Source: UBA11524 sp963590165 (lineage in GTDB: Bacteria > Bacillota > Clostridia > Christensenellales > Aristaeellaceae). Taken from it: a stretch of 55,773 bases of DNA. Positions 7,703-15,597 of this stretch are shown piece after piece. Each line of letters begins with the position of its first letter. The first letter of the stretch is position 1. The notes under the pieces are model-generated. The model was not told the DNA's origin, did not search any database, and was given only the letters and a program-made list of their open reading frames with translations. Both the position numbers and the translations under genes were made by a program. The stretch spans positions 1-55,773 of the forward strand of contig CAVANO010000014.1 of NCBI GenBank assembly GCA_963590165.1, written 5' to 3'.

Positions 7703-8479
7703 ATGTTTGATGACAGCTGTTATATGGAGCCGCTTCACCTCGCCGGGCGGCTCATCATGGAAAACGGCGGCGAGACGTACCGTGTGGAGGAAACCGTCCT
7801 CCGCATGGGGCATGCATTCGGCTTCAAGGAAGTCGAGTGCTTTGCCATTCCGAGCGGACTTTTTGTCAGCTACCGCAAGAGTGACGGCACCATCGAGACC
7901 GCCGTCAAGCGAATCCGCCGGAAGGGCACGAATCTGACGCGCATCGATGAGGTCAACGCCGTGTCGCGCAGGCTGGAGCACGAAAAGATGTCCTGCGCGG
8001 AGGTGTTGTCGCTGCTCAAGAAGATTGAGCGGACGCCGCCGCGCCTGTCACCCGTTCAGATGGCGCTTGCGGCAGCATTGTCGACGGCAGGCTGGTCGCT
8101 GATGTTCGGCGGCAGCGCTTGGGATTTAGTCGCAGGTTTCCTTGTCGGTCTGGTGATTGAGGGGCTGGCACTCCTGCTCGACCGCTTCCATATGCAATCG
8201 CTCGTTTCGACGCTGCTCGGCGGTTTCCTCGCGGCATTCGTGCCCATGGCGGTGCACCATTTCACGGGACTGCTTGTTGTCGAGGCAACGGTCGCCGGTG
8301 CGCTGATGCCGATGCTGCCCGGACTTGCAATGACAAACGCCGTTCAGGACACGATGCGCGGCGACATGGTGTCAGGCATTTCCTCCGCCGTCAATGCCGT
8401 CATGACTGCTGTTCTGCTGGCAGTCGGTGCGCTTGCAGGCACGGCATTCCTGCGCATGCTGACAGGGGGTGCCGCATGA
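7703..8479 (+). CDS. Threonine/serine exporter ThrE family, large (DUF1212) subunit
   Basis: This is the first half of a split ThrE-type exporter with 258 residues. The N-terminal cytoplasmic part carries the family pattern AGRLIMENGGETYRVEETV and continues through FGFKEVECFAIPSGLF. The C-terminal half has about five membrane segments (from roughly 120 on). In Corynebacterium ThrE the two parts are one protein; in many Firmicutes they are two adjacent genes, as here. The assigned start has only a weak ribosome site, so translation may depend on the preceding gene, whose stop is a few bases upstream. The next gene overlaps by four bases. Confidence 0.88.
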   Translation: MFDDSCYMEPLHLAGRLIMENGGETYRVEETVLRMGHAFGFKEVECFAIPSGLFVSYRKSDGTIETAVKRIRRKGTNLTRIDEVNAVSRRLEHEKMSCAEVLSLLKKIERTPPRLSPVQMALAAALSTAGWSLMFGGSAWDLVAGFLVGLVIEGLALLLDRFHMQSLVSTLLGGFLAAFVPMAVHHFTGLLVVEATVAGALMPMLPGLAMTNAVQDTMRGDMVSGISSAVNAVMTAVLLAVGALAGTAFLRMLTGGAA

Positions 8480-8952
8480 GTTTCGCTTTGCTGGGTCAGG
8501 CATTCTGGTACTTCCTGACCTCTTTTGTCGGCACGCTGGGCTTCGCGATGCTGCTGCATGCGCCCAAACGCGCATGGCTGCCCGCAAGCCTGATTGGTGC
8601 GCTGACGTATACGCTGTACTGGATGATGACGCAATTCGCCGTGGCGGACGGTACCGCCGTGTTCATCGCTGCAACATTCGGTTCGCTGCTGGCGCATTTC
8701 TGCGCAAGGAAGATGCGCATGATTGCAACGGTGTTCCTGCTGCTGTCGGTCGTGGCGCTGGTGCCGGGACTCGGACTGTACCGCTGCATGGCGCAGCTCG
8801 GACAGAGTGAGTACGCCGCCGGCGCACAGACAGGCATCCTGACCATGGCCGGCATCCTGATGCTGGCGCTCGGGCTGGGCGTTGGCAGTTTCCTGTTCCG
8901 GCTGCTTCTCAGCGGCACGGAGAAAATCACGCATGGGGGTAATCACGCATGA
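8476..8952 (+). CDS. Threonine/serine exporter ThrE family, small (DUF3815) subunit
   Basis: This is the second half of the split exporter: 158 residues and four to five membrane helices. It has the family feature of a short intracellular loop with small residues and the segment VVALVPGLGLYRCM, like the VPG motif of YjjB-type proteins. Its ATG overlaps the TGA of the upstream subunit (ATGA), which suggests equal synthesis of both halves. GGGGGTG upstream acts as ribosome site. The following gene again overlaps by ATGA. Confidence 0.87.
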   Translation: MSFALLGQAFWYFLTSFVGTLGFAMLLHAPKRAWLPASLIGALTYTLYWMMTQFAVADGTAVFIAATFGSLLAHFCARKMRMIATVFLLLSVVALVPGLGLYRCMAQLGQSEYAAGAQTGILTMAGILMLALGLGVGSFLFRLLLSGTEKITHGGNHA

Positions 8953-9428
8953 GCATGACCGTCATGGCGATGGGCAAAATGAAGGAGAAGCCATATCGGC
9001 AGATGGCGGACGAGTACCTGAAGCGCTTGTCACGGTTCGGCAAGTTTGAAGAGGTTGAACTGCCCGATTTGCCGGAGCCTGTGAATTCCTCCGAGGCGAT
9101 TGAACAGCAGCTGCGCAATCGGGAGGGCGAAATGATGCTTTCGCGGCTGAAGCCGAATGATTACGTCATTGCGCTGACAATTCCGGGGAAAATGATGGAT
9201 TCGCCGTCACTTGCCCGTCATCTGGATGATTTGATGACGCGCGGCGAAAGCAGCATCGTGTTCGTCATCGGCGGCTCGCTCGGGCTGGGGGACGCGGTCG
9301 TCGCCCGGGCAAATGAGGAGCTGTCCATGAGCAAAATGACATTTCCGCATCAACTGGCACGCGTGATGCTGCTCGAACAGCTCTACCGCGCCATGAAAAT
9401 CCGTGCAGGAGAGAGGTATCATAAATGA
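8949..9428 (+). CDS. rlmH: 23S rRNA (pseudouridine1915-N3)-methyltransferase
   Basis: RlmH methylates pseudouridine 1915 in helix 69 of 23S rRNA using S-adenosylmethionine and acts on the assembled 70S ribosome. The 159-residue product shows the SPOUT knot: GGSLGLGD (108-115) and the C-terminal SKMTFPHQLARVMLLEQLYR with the terminal RYHK. The length and both motifs match the family closely. It overlaps the exporter gene by four bases upstream and the RNase gene by four bases downstream. Confidence 0.96.
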   Translation: MSMTVMAMGKMKEKPYRQMADEYLKRLSRFGKFEEVELPDLPEPVNSSEAIEQQLRNREGEMMLSRLKPNDYVIALTIPGKMMDSPSLARHLDDLMTRGESSIVFVIGGSLGLGDAVVARANEELSMSKMTFPHQLARVMLLEQLYRAMKIRAGERYHK

Positions 9429-10036
9429 GCGAGAAGAAGAACAACAAGCAAAGCAAGCCGCGCACGCTGCCGGGGTTGCTGGCAGTTCTGGTTGCATTGG
9501 TGCTGGTCGTGCTGGGACAGAACGGCACGCTGCCCTTCGGAGAGATTCTGTCCGATCTGACGGGTCAGCCCACAGCAACCGAAAGCATCACGAATACTGC
9601 TGAAAATCAGGCGAAGCCTGCTTCCGAAAATCAAGGAAATACTGTTTCCCCAAATCAGGCGAAGCCTGCGGAAGGCGTCGAAGACGCCGCCGAGGCAGGT
9701 GCAATCACTGCTCCGCAAGCCGTTGCGGATTACATCTTCGAGCACGGGACGCTGCCGGATCATTACCTGACGAAATCCGAGGCGCGCGCACTCGGCTGGG
9801 ACAGCAGCAAAAATTACGTCAGCGACGTTGCCCCGGGTTATGCCATCGGCGGCGACCGCTTCGGCAACTATGAGGGACTGCTGCCCGACGCGGACGGGCG
9901 CACCTGGTACGAGGCCGATGTCAATTACACTTCCGGCAGCCGCGGCGCCGAGCGCATCCTGTACTCCTCGGACGGCCTGGTGTATTACACGAACGACCAC
10001 TACCAGACATTCACGCAGATGTTCCCATTCAAATAA
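9425..10036 (+). CDS. Secreted barnase-like ribonuclease
   Basis: This is a guanyl-preferring RNase of the barnase family, 203 residues long, likely released or anchored outside the cell. A basic N-terminus and one hydrophobic segment (about 15-31) form a signal or anchor. Residues 40-95 are a polar linker, and 96-203 align with mature barnase. All catalytic residues can be placed: Lys117 (TKSEA), Glu163 (WYEAD), Arg173 and Arg177 (SGSRGAER) and His192 (NDHYQTF). The start overlaps rlmH (ATGA). The linker contains three copies of the C-GAA-G hairpin repeat otherwise found between genes. No barstar-like inhibitor gene is visible in the window. Confidence 0.94.
   Translation: MSEKKNNKQSKPRTLPGLLAVLVALVLVVLGQNGTLPFGEILSDLTGQPTATESITNTAENQAKPASENQGNTVSPNQAKPAEGVEDAAEAGAITAPQAVADYIFEHGTLPDHYLTKSEARALGWDSSKNYVSDVAPGYAIGGDRFGNYEGLLPDADGRTWYEADVNYTSGSRGAERILYSSDGLVYYTNDHYQTFTQMFPFK
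9608..9688 (+). repeat. Three C-GAA-G mini-hairpin repeats inside the RNase linker
   Basis: CAGGC-GAA-GCCTG occurs at 9608-9620 and 9656-9668, each preceded by AAAT or AAAAT, and GGCGTC-GAA-GACGCC at 9674-9688. The first two encode QAKP. The same 13-mer CAGGCGAAGCCTG is the inner hairpin of the 104-bp intergenic repeat (for example 38461-38473). Confidence 0.9.
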
Positions 10037-10045
10037 GTGCATAGA

Positions 10046-10090
10046 AACCGACCGGCACATGGCGATGAACCACATGCCGGTCGGTTTTTT
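10046..10090 (+). terminator. Terminator of the glycosyltransferase-RNase operon
   Basis: AACCGACCGGCA (10046-10057) pairs perfectly with TGCCGGTCGGTT (10075-10086), followed by T to 10090. It lies between the convergent RNase and ilvA genes. Confidence 0.93.
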
Positions 10091-10091
10091 G

Positions 10092-11285
10092 TCAGATCAG
10101 CTGAAACCCTTGCTCTGTGAGCTTCTGCTTGATTTCCTCGATCTGGGCGAAGTCGCGCGTTTCCATGCTGATGCGCAGCAAGCAGCTCGTAACGGCGTAG
10201 CTGGCATCGGAGCGCTCGTGCGTCACGCCGACGATGTTCGCACCGCAGCTGGAGATAATCTGCGTCACACCGAGAAGCTGACCGGGCTTGTCATCGAGGG
10301 CGATGGTCAGCTGGGCGTTGCGTCCTTCGCGCTGGAGACCGCGGGTAATGACGCGGCTAAGGATGTTCACATCGATGTTGCCGCCGGAGATGATGCAGAC
10401 AACCTTCTTGCCTTCAATGGGCAGTTTGCCGAACATGGCAGCGGCGACCGTAACGGCGCCGGCGCCCTCGGCAACGAGCTTCTGCTTCTCCATCAAGGCG
10501 AGGATGGCGGCAGCGATTTCGTCCTCGCTGACGGTCACGACCTCGTCGACGTACTTTTTCACCATGTCAAACGTCACGTCGCCGGGGTGCTTGACCGCGA
10601 TGCCATCGGCAAATGTGCGGACGCTGTCGAGTGTGATAGCTTCGCCTTCTTCCAAGGAGCGCTTCATGCTCGGCGCGTTCTCTGCCTGCACGCCGTACAC
10701 CTTGATGTTGGGATTAAGCTGCTTGATGGCGCATGCCACGCCGGAAATGAGTCCGCCGCCGCCAATGGAGCAGACAACCGCGTCCGCATCGGGCAGCTGG
10801 TCGAGGATTTCCAGACCGATGGTGCCCTGACCTGCGATGACTTCCTCATCGTTGAAGGGGTGGATGAACGTCATGCCGGTTTCCTTCTGCAGCTGGCAGG
10901 CATAATTGTACGCATCGTCATACGCGCCCTTGACGAGGCAGACCTCTGCGCCAAGCGCCTTGGTCGCTTCGACCTTGCTGATGGGTGCGCCGTCCGGCAT
11001 GCAGACAATCGCGCGGATGCCCATGCGGCTCGCGGCGAGTGCAACGCCCTGTGCGTGGTTGCCGGCGGAGCAGGCGATGATGCCTGCCTTGCGCTGTTCC
11101 TCATTCAGCTGGCTGATTTTGTAGTACGCGCCGCGCAGCTTAAAAGAGCCGGTGAGCTGAAGATTTTCGGTCTTGAGGTACATGTCGAAGCCCTTGGAGA
11201 GCTTTGCGGCATAAATCACGTCCGTCTTGCGGGCGACAGGCTTGAGCACATAGGCGGCATGGTAGATTTTATCGAGCGTGACCAT
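10092..11285 (-). CDS. ilvA: Threonine ammonia-lyase (threonine dehydratase)
   Basis: This PLP enzyme deaminates threonine to 2-oxobutanoate, the first committed step to isoleucine. The 397-residue product has the PLP lysine in TGSFKLRGA, the phosphate-binding SIGGGGLISG, and one C-terminal ACT-like domain (about 320-397). The length matches the medium form rather than the 500-residue form with two regulatory domains. The start at 11285 follows AAGGAG; the longer frame to 11747 is antisense noise. It is the last gene of the branched-chain cluster, after a 133-bp gap. Confidence 0.93.
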   Translation of the reverse strand: MVTLDKIYHAAYVLKPVARKTDVIYAAKLSKGFDMYLKTENLQLTGSFKLRGAYYKISQLNEEQRKAGIIACSAGNHAQGVALAASRMGIRAIVCMPDGAPISKVEATKALGAEVCLVKGAYDDAYNYACQLQKETGMTFIHPFNDEEVIAGQGTIGLEILDQLPDADAVVCSIGGGGLISGVACAIKQLNPNIKVYGVQAENAPSMKRSLEEGEAITLDSVRTFADGIAVKHPGDVTFDMVKKYVDEVVTVSEDEIAAAILALMEKQKLVAEGAGAVTVAAAMFGKLPIEGKKVVCIISGGNIDVNILSRVITRGLQREGRNAQLTIALDDKPGQLLGVTQIISSCGANIVGVTHERSDASYAVTSCLLRISMETRDFAQIEEIKQKLTEQGFQLI

Positions 11286-11418
11286 ACAAAAGACTCCTTT
11301 TTGACTAAAGTCTATGCAGCACCGCACAAATGAGGTGGTACGATGCATCGTGCTTTTTGTGCATTCAGCAGTGCCGCTGAATTGTGCGGTATTGCCCCAG
11401 AAACAAAATCGAGAAAGG

Positions 11419-12729
11419 TTATTGCACGCCGGAAATATAATTGATAAATTGCTGCGCCGTTCTGCCGGAAATGCCGCCGTGGCGGATTTCCCAGCGGTTC
11501 GCCGCCGCGAGCAGTTCCTCCTCGGTAAGGCTGATGCCATCAGGCAGCCGCGCCGCAATGCCCTTGACGATATCGTGATACTGCTGACGGTTCGGGCTGA
11601 CGTAGCAGATCGCGCAGCCGAAGCGCTCAGCAAGAGAGAGCTTTTCTTCCATCGTATCGGAGCGGTGGACATCGCCGTTGTGCTCCATGTCGTCGCGATC
11701 CTTCCACGTTTCGCGGACGAGATGGCGGCGGTTGGACGTCGCTGCAATCAGTACGTTGGCAGGCCGCGTCTCGACACCGCCTTCAATGACCGCCTTCAGG
11801 AACTTATACTCGACTTCATTTTCCTCAAAAGACAGATCATCGATGAAAATCATGAAGCGGTAGTTGCGGTTTTTGACAGCGGCGATGATTTTCGACAGCA
11901 GGCGGAACTGGTGCTTGTAGATTTCAATCATCCGAAGTCCCGACGAGGAGTACTCATTCAGCAACGCCTTGATGGAGGTGGATTTTCCCGTGCCGGCGTC
12001 GCCGTAGAGCAGGATGTTGTTCGCGCTGCGTCCGCTGACGAAAGCCTCGCAGTTCTGCCGGAGTTCCTTCTTCTGTGCCTCGTAGCCGATGAGGTCGGAC
12101 AGGCGCACCGCATCGAGGTTGTTGATTGCGACGAACGAGAATCCGCCGTTTTCCTCCTCTTGAATGCGGAACGCCTTGTTCAGCCCGAACATGCCGACAC
12201 CGCAGTCGCGGTAATGCGCCGTGACAAGATCGAAAATCTCCTGCGCATCTGCCGCCTGTTCAATGGCATCCGACAGCGCACGAACACGTTCGGACACAGC
12301 GCGGTAGTACATCTGCTCCTTCTTCGGAATGGCGGTGTAATGCGTCAGGACGGTGAAACAGTCGATGCCAAGGTCACGTTCGATGGGCGCGAAGTCAAAA
12401 TCGAAGAGCTGCTTGAAGACGGCGAAGTCAGCCAGTGCGAAGTGATTGACGCTGCCGTTGCTTGCGCCGTTCCTTTCGCAGGTCAGAGAGAAGCTGTTCT
12501 CATTCGTCAGCAGCAGGAAGGTCAGGTAATCGTGCCAGAGGTTGCGGTCGAAGCCGTAGAGCGTCGCCAAATCCAGCAGGCGCTTGATCTGCTTATAGAT
12601 GCGGGAAACCAGCACGTTCTTCTCGCAGGCGCTGTGAGCATAGTCCGCGAAGATGCCGGAGAGCTGCATGAGAATGCTGTCCTCGCCGAGGTTGGAGTAC
12701 AGCAGCAGCCGTGATATCACTTGATGCAT
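11419..12729 (-). CDS. DUF815-family AAA ATPase
   Basis: This is a predicted P-loop ATPase of 436 residues belonging to the DUF815 family, whose function is not established. An N-terminal helical region (about 1-190) precedes the ATPase core with Walker A GDAGTGKS, Walker B FMIFIDDLSFE and sensor-like IAATSNRRHL. The start at 12729 has an AGAGG site. It lies 13 bases after leuB and before ilvA, inside an amino-acid operon, and is the only gene there without an evident biosynthetic role. It may simply ride along in the transcript. Confidence 0.88.
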   Translation of the reverse strand: MHQVISRLLLYSNLGEDSILMQLSGIFADYAHSACEKNVLVSRIYKQIKRLLDLATLYGFDRNLWHDYLTFLLLTNENSFSLTCERNGASNGSVNHFALADFAVFKQLFDFDFAPIERDLGIDCFTVLTHYTAIPKKEQMYYRAVSERVRALSDAIEQAADAQEIFDLVTAHYRDCGVGMFGLNKAFRIQEEENGGFSFVAINNLDAVRLSDLIGYEAQKKELRQNCEAFVSGRSANNILLYGDAGTGKSTSIKALLNEYSSSGLRMIEIYKHQFRLLSKIIAAVKNRNYRFMIFIDDLSFEENEVEYKFLKAVIEGGVETRPANVLIAATSNRRHLVRETWKDRDDMEHNGDVHRSDTMEEKLSLAERFGCAICYVSPNRQQYHDIVKGIAARLPDGISLTEEELLAAANRWEIRHGGISGRTAQQFINYISGVQ

Positions 12730-12742
12730 GTCTGCGCCTCTT

Positions 12743-13816
12743 TTACAGCCGCGCGATGACTGCATCGGTCATCTCCGTGCAGGTCAGCGGCGTAACGTCC
12801 GAATTGCCGGCAATGTCCGCCGTGCGCAGACCATCCGCCAGTACCTGATCGACCGCTTTTTCGATGCAGTCCGCCTCTTCGCTCAGATCGAATGCGTAGC
12901 GGAGCATCATGGCAGCGGACAGGATGGTAGCAATGGGGTTTGCCTTGTTCTGGCCGGCGATATCCGGTGCAGAGCCGTGAATCGGCTCATACAGGCCGCG
13001 CGTCGTTGCACCGAGGGACGCGCTCGGCAGCAGACCGATGGAGCCGGTAATCTGGCTCGCCTCATCGGAGAGAATGTCGCCGAACATGTTGCTCGTCAAA
13101 ACCACGTCGAACTGGCTCGGACGGCGGACAAGCTGCATGGCGGCGTTGTCCACCAGCATATCAGTGACGGTTACGTCCGGATACTCCTGCGCGATGCGGT
13201 GGACGGTTTCGCGCCACAGGCGGGAGGTCTCCAGCACGTTTGCCTTGTCGATGGAGATGACATTCTTGCGGCGCTTGCGTGCCGCCTCGAACGCAGCACG
13301 GGCAATGCGCTCAATCTCCATGACGCTGTAGCGTTCAGTATCGTAGGCTTCCGGACCGTACTGTCCATCGCGGCGGCCGCGTTCACCGAAGTAGATGCCG
13401 CCGGTCAGCTCACGCACCATCATCAGGTCGAAGCCCTGCGCCACGATGTCGCTGCGCAGCGGGCACGCCTCCTTCAGTGCCGGATAAAGCCGCGCCGGAC
13501 GAAGGTTCGTGTACAGCCCCATGGCAGAGCGGATGCCGAGCAGTCCCTTTTCGGGGCGCATATTCGCCGGCAGCGTATCCCATTTCGGGCCGCCGACCGC
13601 GCCGAGCAGCACGGAGTCGGATGCCAGACAGCCGTCAATCGTCTCCTGCGGCAGCGGACTGCCCTTTTCGTCAATCGCCGCGCCGCCGATTAAGTAGCGT
13701 GTGAATGTAAACGTGTGAGCGAACTTCGCCGTGACAACCTCCAGCACCTTGACGGCGCTGTCAACGATTTCCGGGCCGATGCCGTCGCCGCGCAGCAATG
13801 CGATGTGCTTCTCCAT
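12743..13816 (-). CDS. leuB: 3-isopropylmalate dehydrogenase
   Basis: This enzyme oxidises and decarboxylates 3-isopropylmalate with NAD to 2-oxoisocaproate in leucine synthesis. The 357 residues begin IALLRGDGIGPEI, with LMMVRELTGGIYFG (substrate arginine and active-site region) and the cofactor-binding EPIHGSAPDIAG. The start at 13816 is one base after the leuD stop and has a GGAGG site within the leuD end. Order leuA-C-D-B is classical. Confidence 0.96.
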   Translation of the reverse strand: MEKHIALLRGDGIGPEIVDSAVKVLEVVTAKFAHTFTFTRYLIGGAAIDEKGSPLPQETIDGCLASDSVLLGAVGGPKWDTLPANMRPEKGLLGIRSAMGLYTNLRPARLYPALKEACPLRSDIVAQGFDLMMVRELTGGIYFGERGRRDGQYGPEAYDTERYSVMEIERIARAAFEAARKRRKNVISIDKANVLETSRLWRETVHRIAQEYPDVTVTDMLVDNAAMQLVRRPSQFDVVLTSNMFGDILSDEASQITGSIGLLPSASLGATTRGLYEPIHGSAPDIAGQNKANPIATILSAAMMLRYAFDLSEEADCIEKAVDQVLADGLRTADIAGNSDVTPLTCTEMTDAVIARL

Positions 13817-13817
13817 C

Positions 13818-14318
13818 TTACTTCGCCTCCGATGCCTGACGAGCCTTCAGGTAAGGCAGAAGACCGCCGTGCGCTATAATTTTCTGGATAAAAGGCGGAA
13901 ATGCCGCCGCATGATACGTCTTGCCGGTCGTTTCATCCTTGATGGTGCCGGACGCGAAATCAACAGAAACCTGATCGCCGTTTGCGATTTCCGCGGCCGC
14001 CTCAGGGCATTCCAGAATCGGGAAGCCGATGTTGATGGCATTGCGGTAGAAGATGCGCGCAAAGCTCGGCGCGATGACGCACGATACGCCGCAGGCGCGG
14101 ATGGCAATGGGTGCATGCTCGCGTGAGGAGCCGCAGCCGAAGTTCGCACCGCCGACGATGATGTCGCCGGGCTGCACCTTCTGGGCGAACGTCGCATCAA
14201 TGTCCTCCATGCAGTGCTTGGCGAGTTCCTCAGGCGAAGGCGCGTTCAGGTATCGGGCAGGAATAATGACGTCCGTATCGACGTTGTCGCCGTATTTGTA
14301 GACCTTGCCGCTGACCAT
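13818..14318 (-). CDS. leuD: 3-isopropylmalate dehydratase, small subunit
   Basis: This is the swivelling small subunit of isopropylmalate isomerase (166 residues). It shows GDNVDTDVIIPARYL near the start and the substrate-loop pattern FGCGSSREHAPIA. The start at 14318 follows GGAGGCG, and the gene is separated from leuC by one base. A longer frame to 14537 is antisense reading. Confidence 0.95.
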   Translation of the reverse strand: MVSGKVYKYGDNVDTDVIIPARYLNAPSPEELAKHCMEDIDATFAQKVQPGDIIVGGANFGCGSSREHAPIAIRACGVSCVIAPSFARIFYRNAINIGFPILECPEAAAEIANGDQVSVDFASGTIKDETTGKTYHAAAFPPFIQKIIAHGGLLPYLKARQASEAK

Positions 14319-14319
14319 G

Positions 14320-15594
14320 TCACAGCGCCTCCTTTGCGATGTCGTTCGGGTCTGCGACGCAGCCCATGATGGCGGATGCCGCCGCAACTGCCGGAGAGGC
14401 AAGAATAACCTCGCTCTTGACATGACCCATGCGGCCGACAAAATTGCGGTTCGTCGTCGCGACGGCACGCTCGCCCTCGCACATGCAGCCCATATGACCG
14501 CCGAGACACGGACCGCAGGTCGGCGTGGACACAGCACAGCCTGCCTCGATGAAGATTTCCGTCAATCCCTCGCGGATGCAGTCCAGCGAAACCTGCTGAG
14601 TCGCCGGAATGACGATGCAGCGCACATTCTCGTGCACGTGATGCCCCTTGAGGATTTCTGCCGCCTGACGCAAGTCGCTGATGCGCCCGTTCGTGCAGCT
14701 GCCGATAACGACCTGCTGGATGGGCATGCCCTTGACCTCGCTGACCGTCTTGGTGTTGCTGGGCAGGTGAGGCAGCGAAACGGTCGATTCGAGCTTTGAC
14801 AAGTCAATTTCGACCGTGCGCTCGTATTCTGCGTCCGCATCCGCCTCGAAAGCCTTCCACGGGCGGTTCACGCGGGAAGAAACGTATTCCATCGTCTTGT
14901 CATCCACCGGGAAAATGCCGTTCTTGCCGCCTGCCTCAATCGCCATGTTCGCGATGGTGAAGCGGTCATCCATGCTTAGACTGCTGACACCCTCGCCGGT
15001 GAACTCGATGCTCTTGTACAGCGCGCCGTCCACGCCGATGAGCCCGATGAGGTGCAGGATCACGTCCTTGCCGGACACGTACGGGCGCAGCTTGCCGGTC
15101 AGCACAACCTTGATGGCGCTGGGCACACGGAACCAGTTTTCACCCGATGCCATGCCTGCCGCCATATCGGTCGAGCCGACACCGGTTGAGAACGCGCCGA
15201 GTGCGCCGTAGGTGCACGTATGGCTGTCCGCGCCGATAATCAGCTCGCCGGGTGCGACAATGCCCTTTTCCGGCAGCAACGCATGCTCAATGCCGACCTG
15301 CCCGACATCGAAGAAATGCGAAATCTGATGCTTATGCGCGAAATCACGCGCCGTCTTGCACAGCTGTGCAGACTTGATGTCCTTGCAAGGCGTATAGTGG
15401 TCGAGAACGATGGCGATTTTGTCCCTGTCAAACACATGATCAAAACCGGCCTTCTCGAACACGCCGACCGCGACAGGGGTTGTGACATCGTTGCCAAGCA
15501 CCAAATCGAGCTTCGCCTCGATGAGGTCGCCGGGCTTCACGCTGTCAAGTCCGGCATGCGCGGCAAGAATTTTCTGCGTCATGGTCATGCCCAT
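14320..15594 (-). CDS. leuC: 3-isopropylmalate dehydratase, large subunit
   Basis: This is the iron-sulfur subunit of the isomerase that converts 2- to 3-isopropylmalate. The 424 residues contain the aconitase-family cluster ligands in VIGSCTNGR and CGPCLGGHMG, and HTCTYGALGAFSTGVGSTD. This length is typical of the bacterial or archaeal two-subunit type of about 420 residues rather than the 465-residue enterobacterial type. It starts three bases after leuA ends. Confidence 0.95.
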   Translation of the reverse strand: MGMTMTQKILAAHAGLDSVKPGDLIEAKLDLVLGNDVTTPVAVGVFEKAGFDHVFDRDKIAIVLDHYTPCKDIKSAQLCKTARDFAHKHQISHFFDVGQVGIEHALLPEKGIVAPGELIIGADSHTCTYGALGAFSTGVGSTDMAAGMASGENWFRVPSAIKVVLTGKLRPYVSGKDVILHLIGLIGVDGALYKSIEFTGEGVSSLSMDDRFTIANMAIEAGGKNGIFPVDDKTMEYVSSRVNRPWKAFEADADAEYERTVEIDLSKLESTVSLPHLPSNTKTVSEVKGMPIQQVVIGSCTNGRISDLRQAAEILKGHHVHENVRCIVIPATQQVSLDCIREGLTEIFIEAGCAVSTPTCGPCLGGHMGCMCEGERAVATTNRNFVGRMGHVKSEVILASPAVAAASAIMGCVADPNDIAKEAL

Positions 15595-15597
15595 GCG

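Noticed and set aside
9425..10036. Toxin-immunity locus with barstar
   Set aside because: The RNase is clear, but no inhibitor-like reading frame lies next to it; the convergent neighbour is ilvA.
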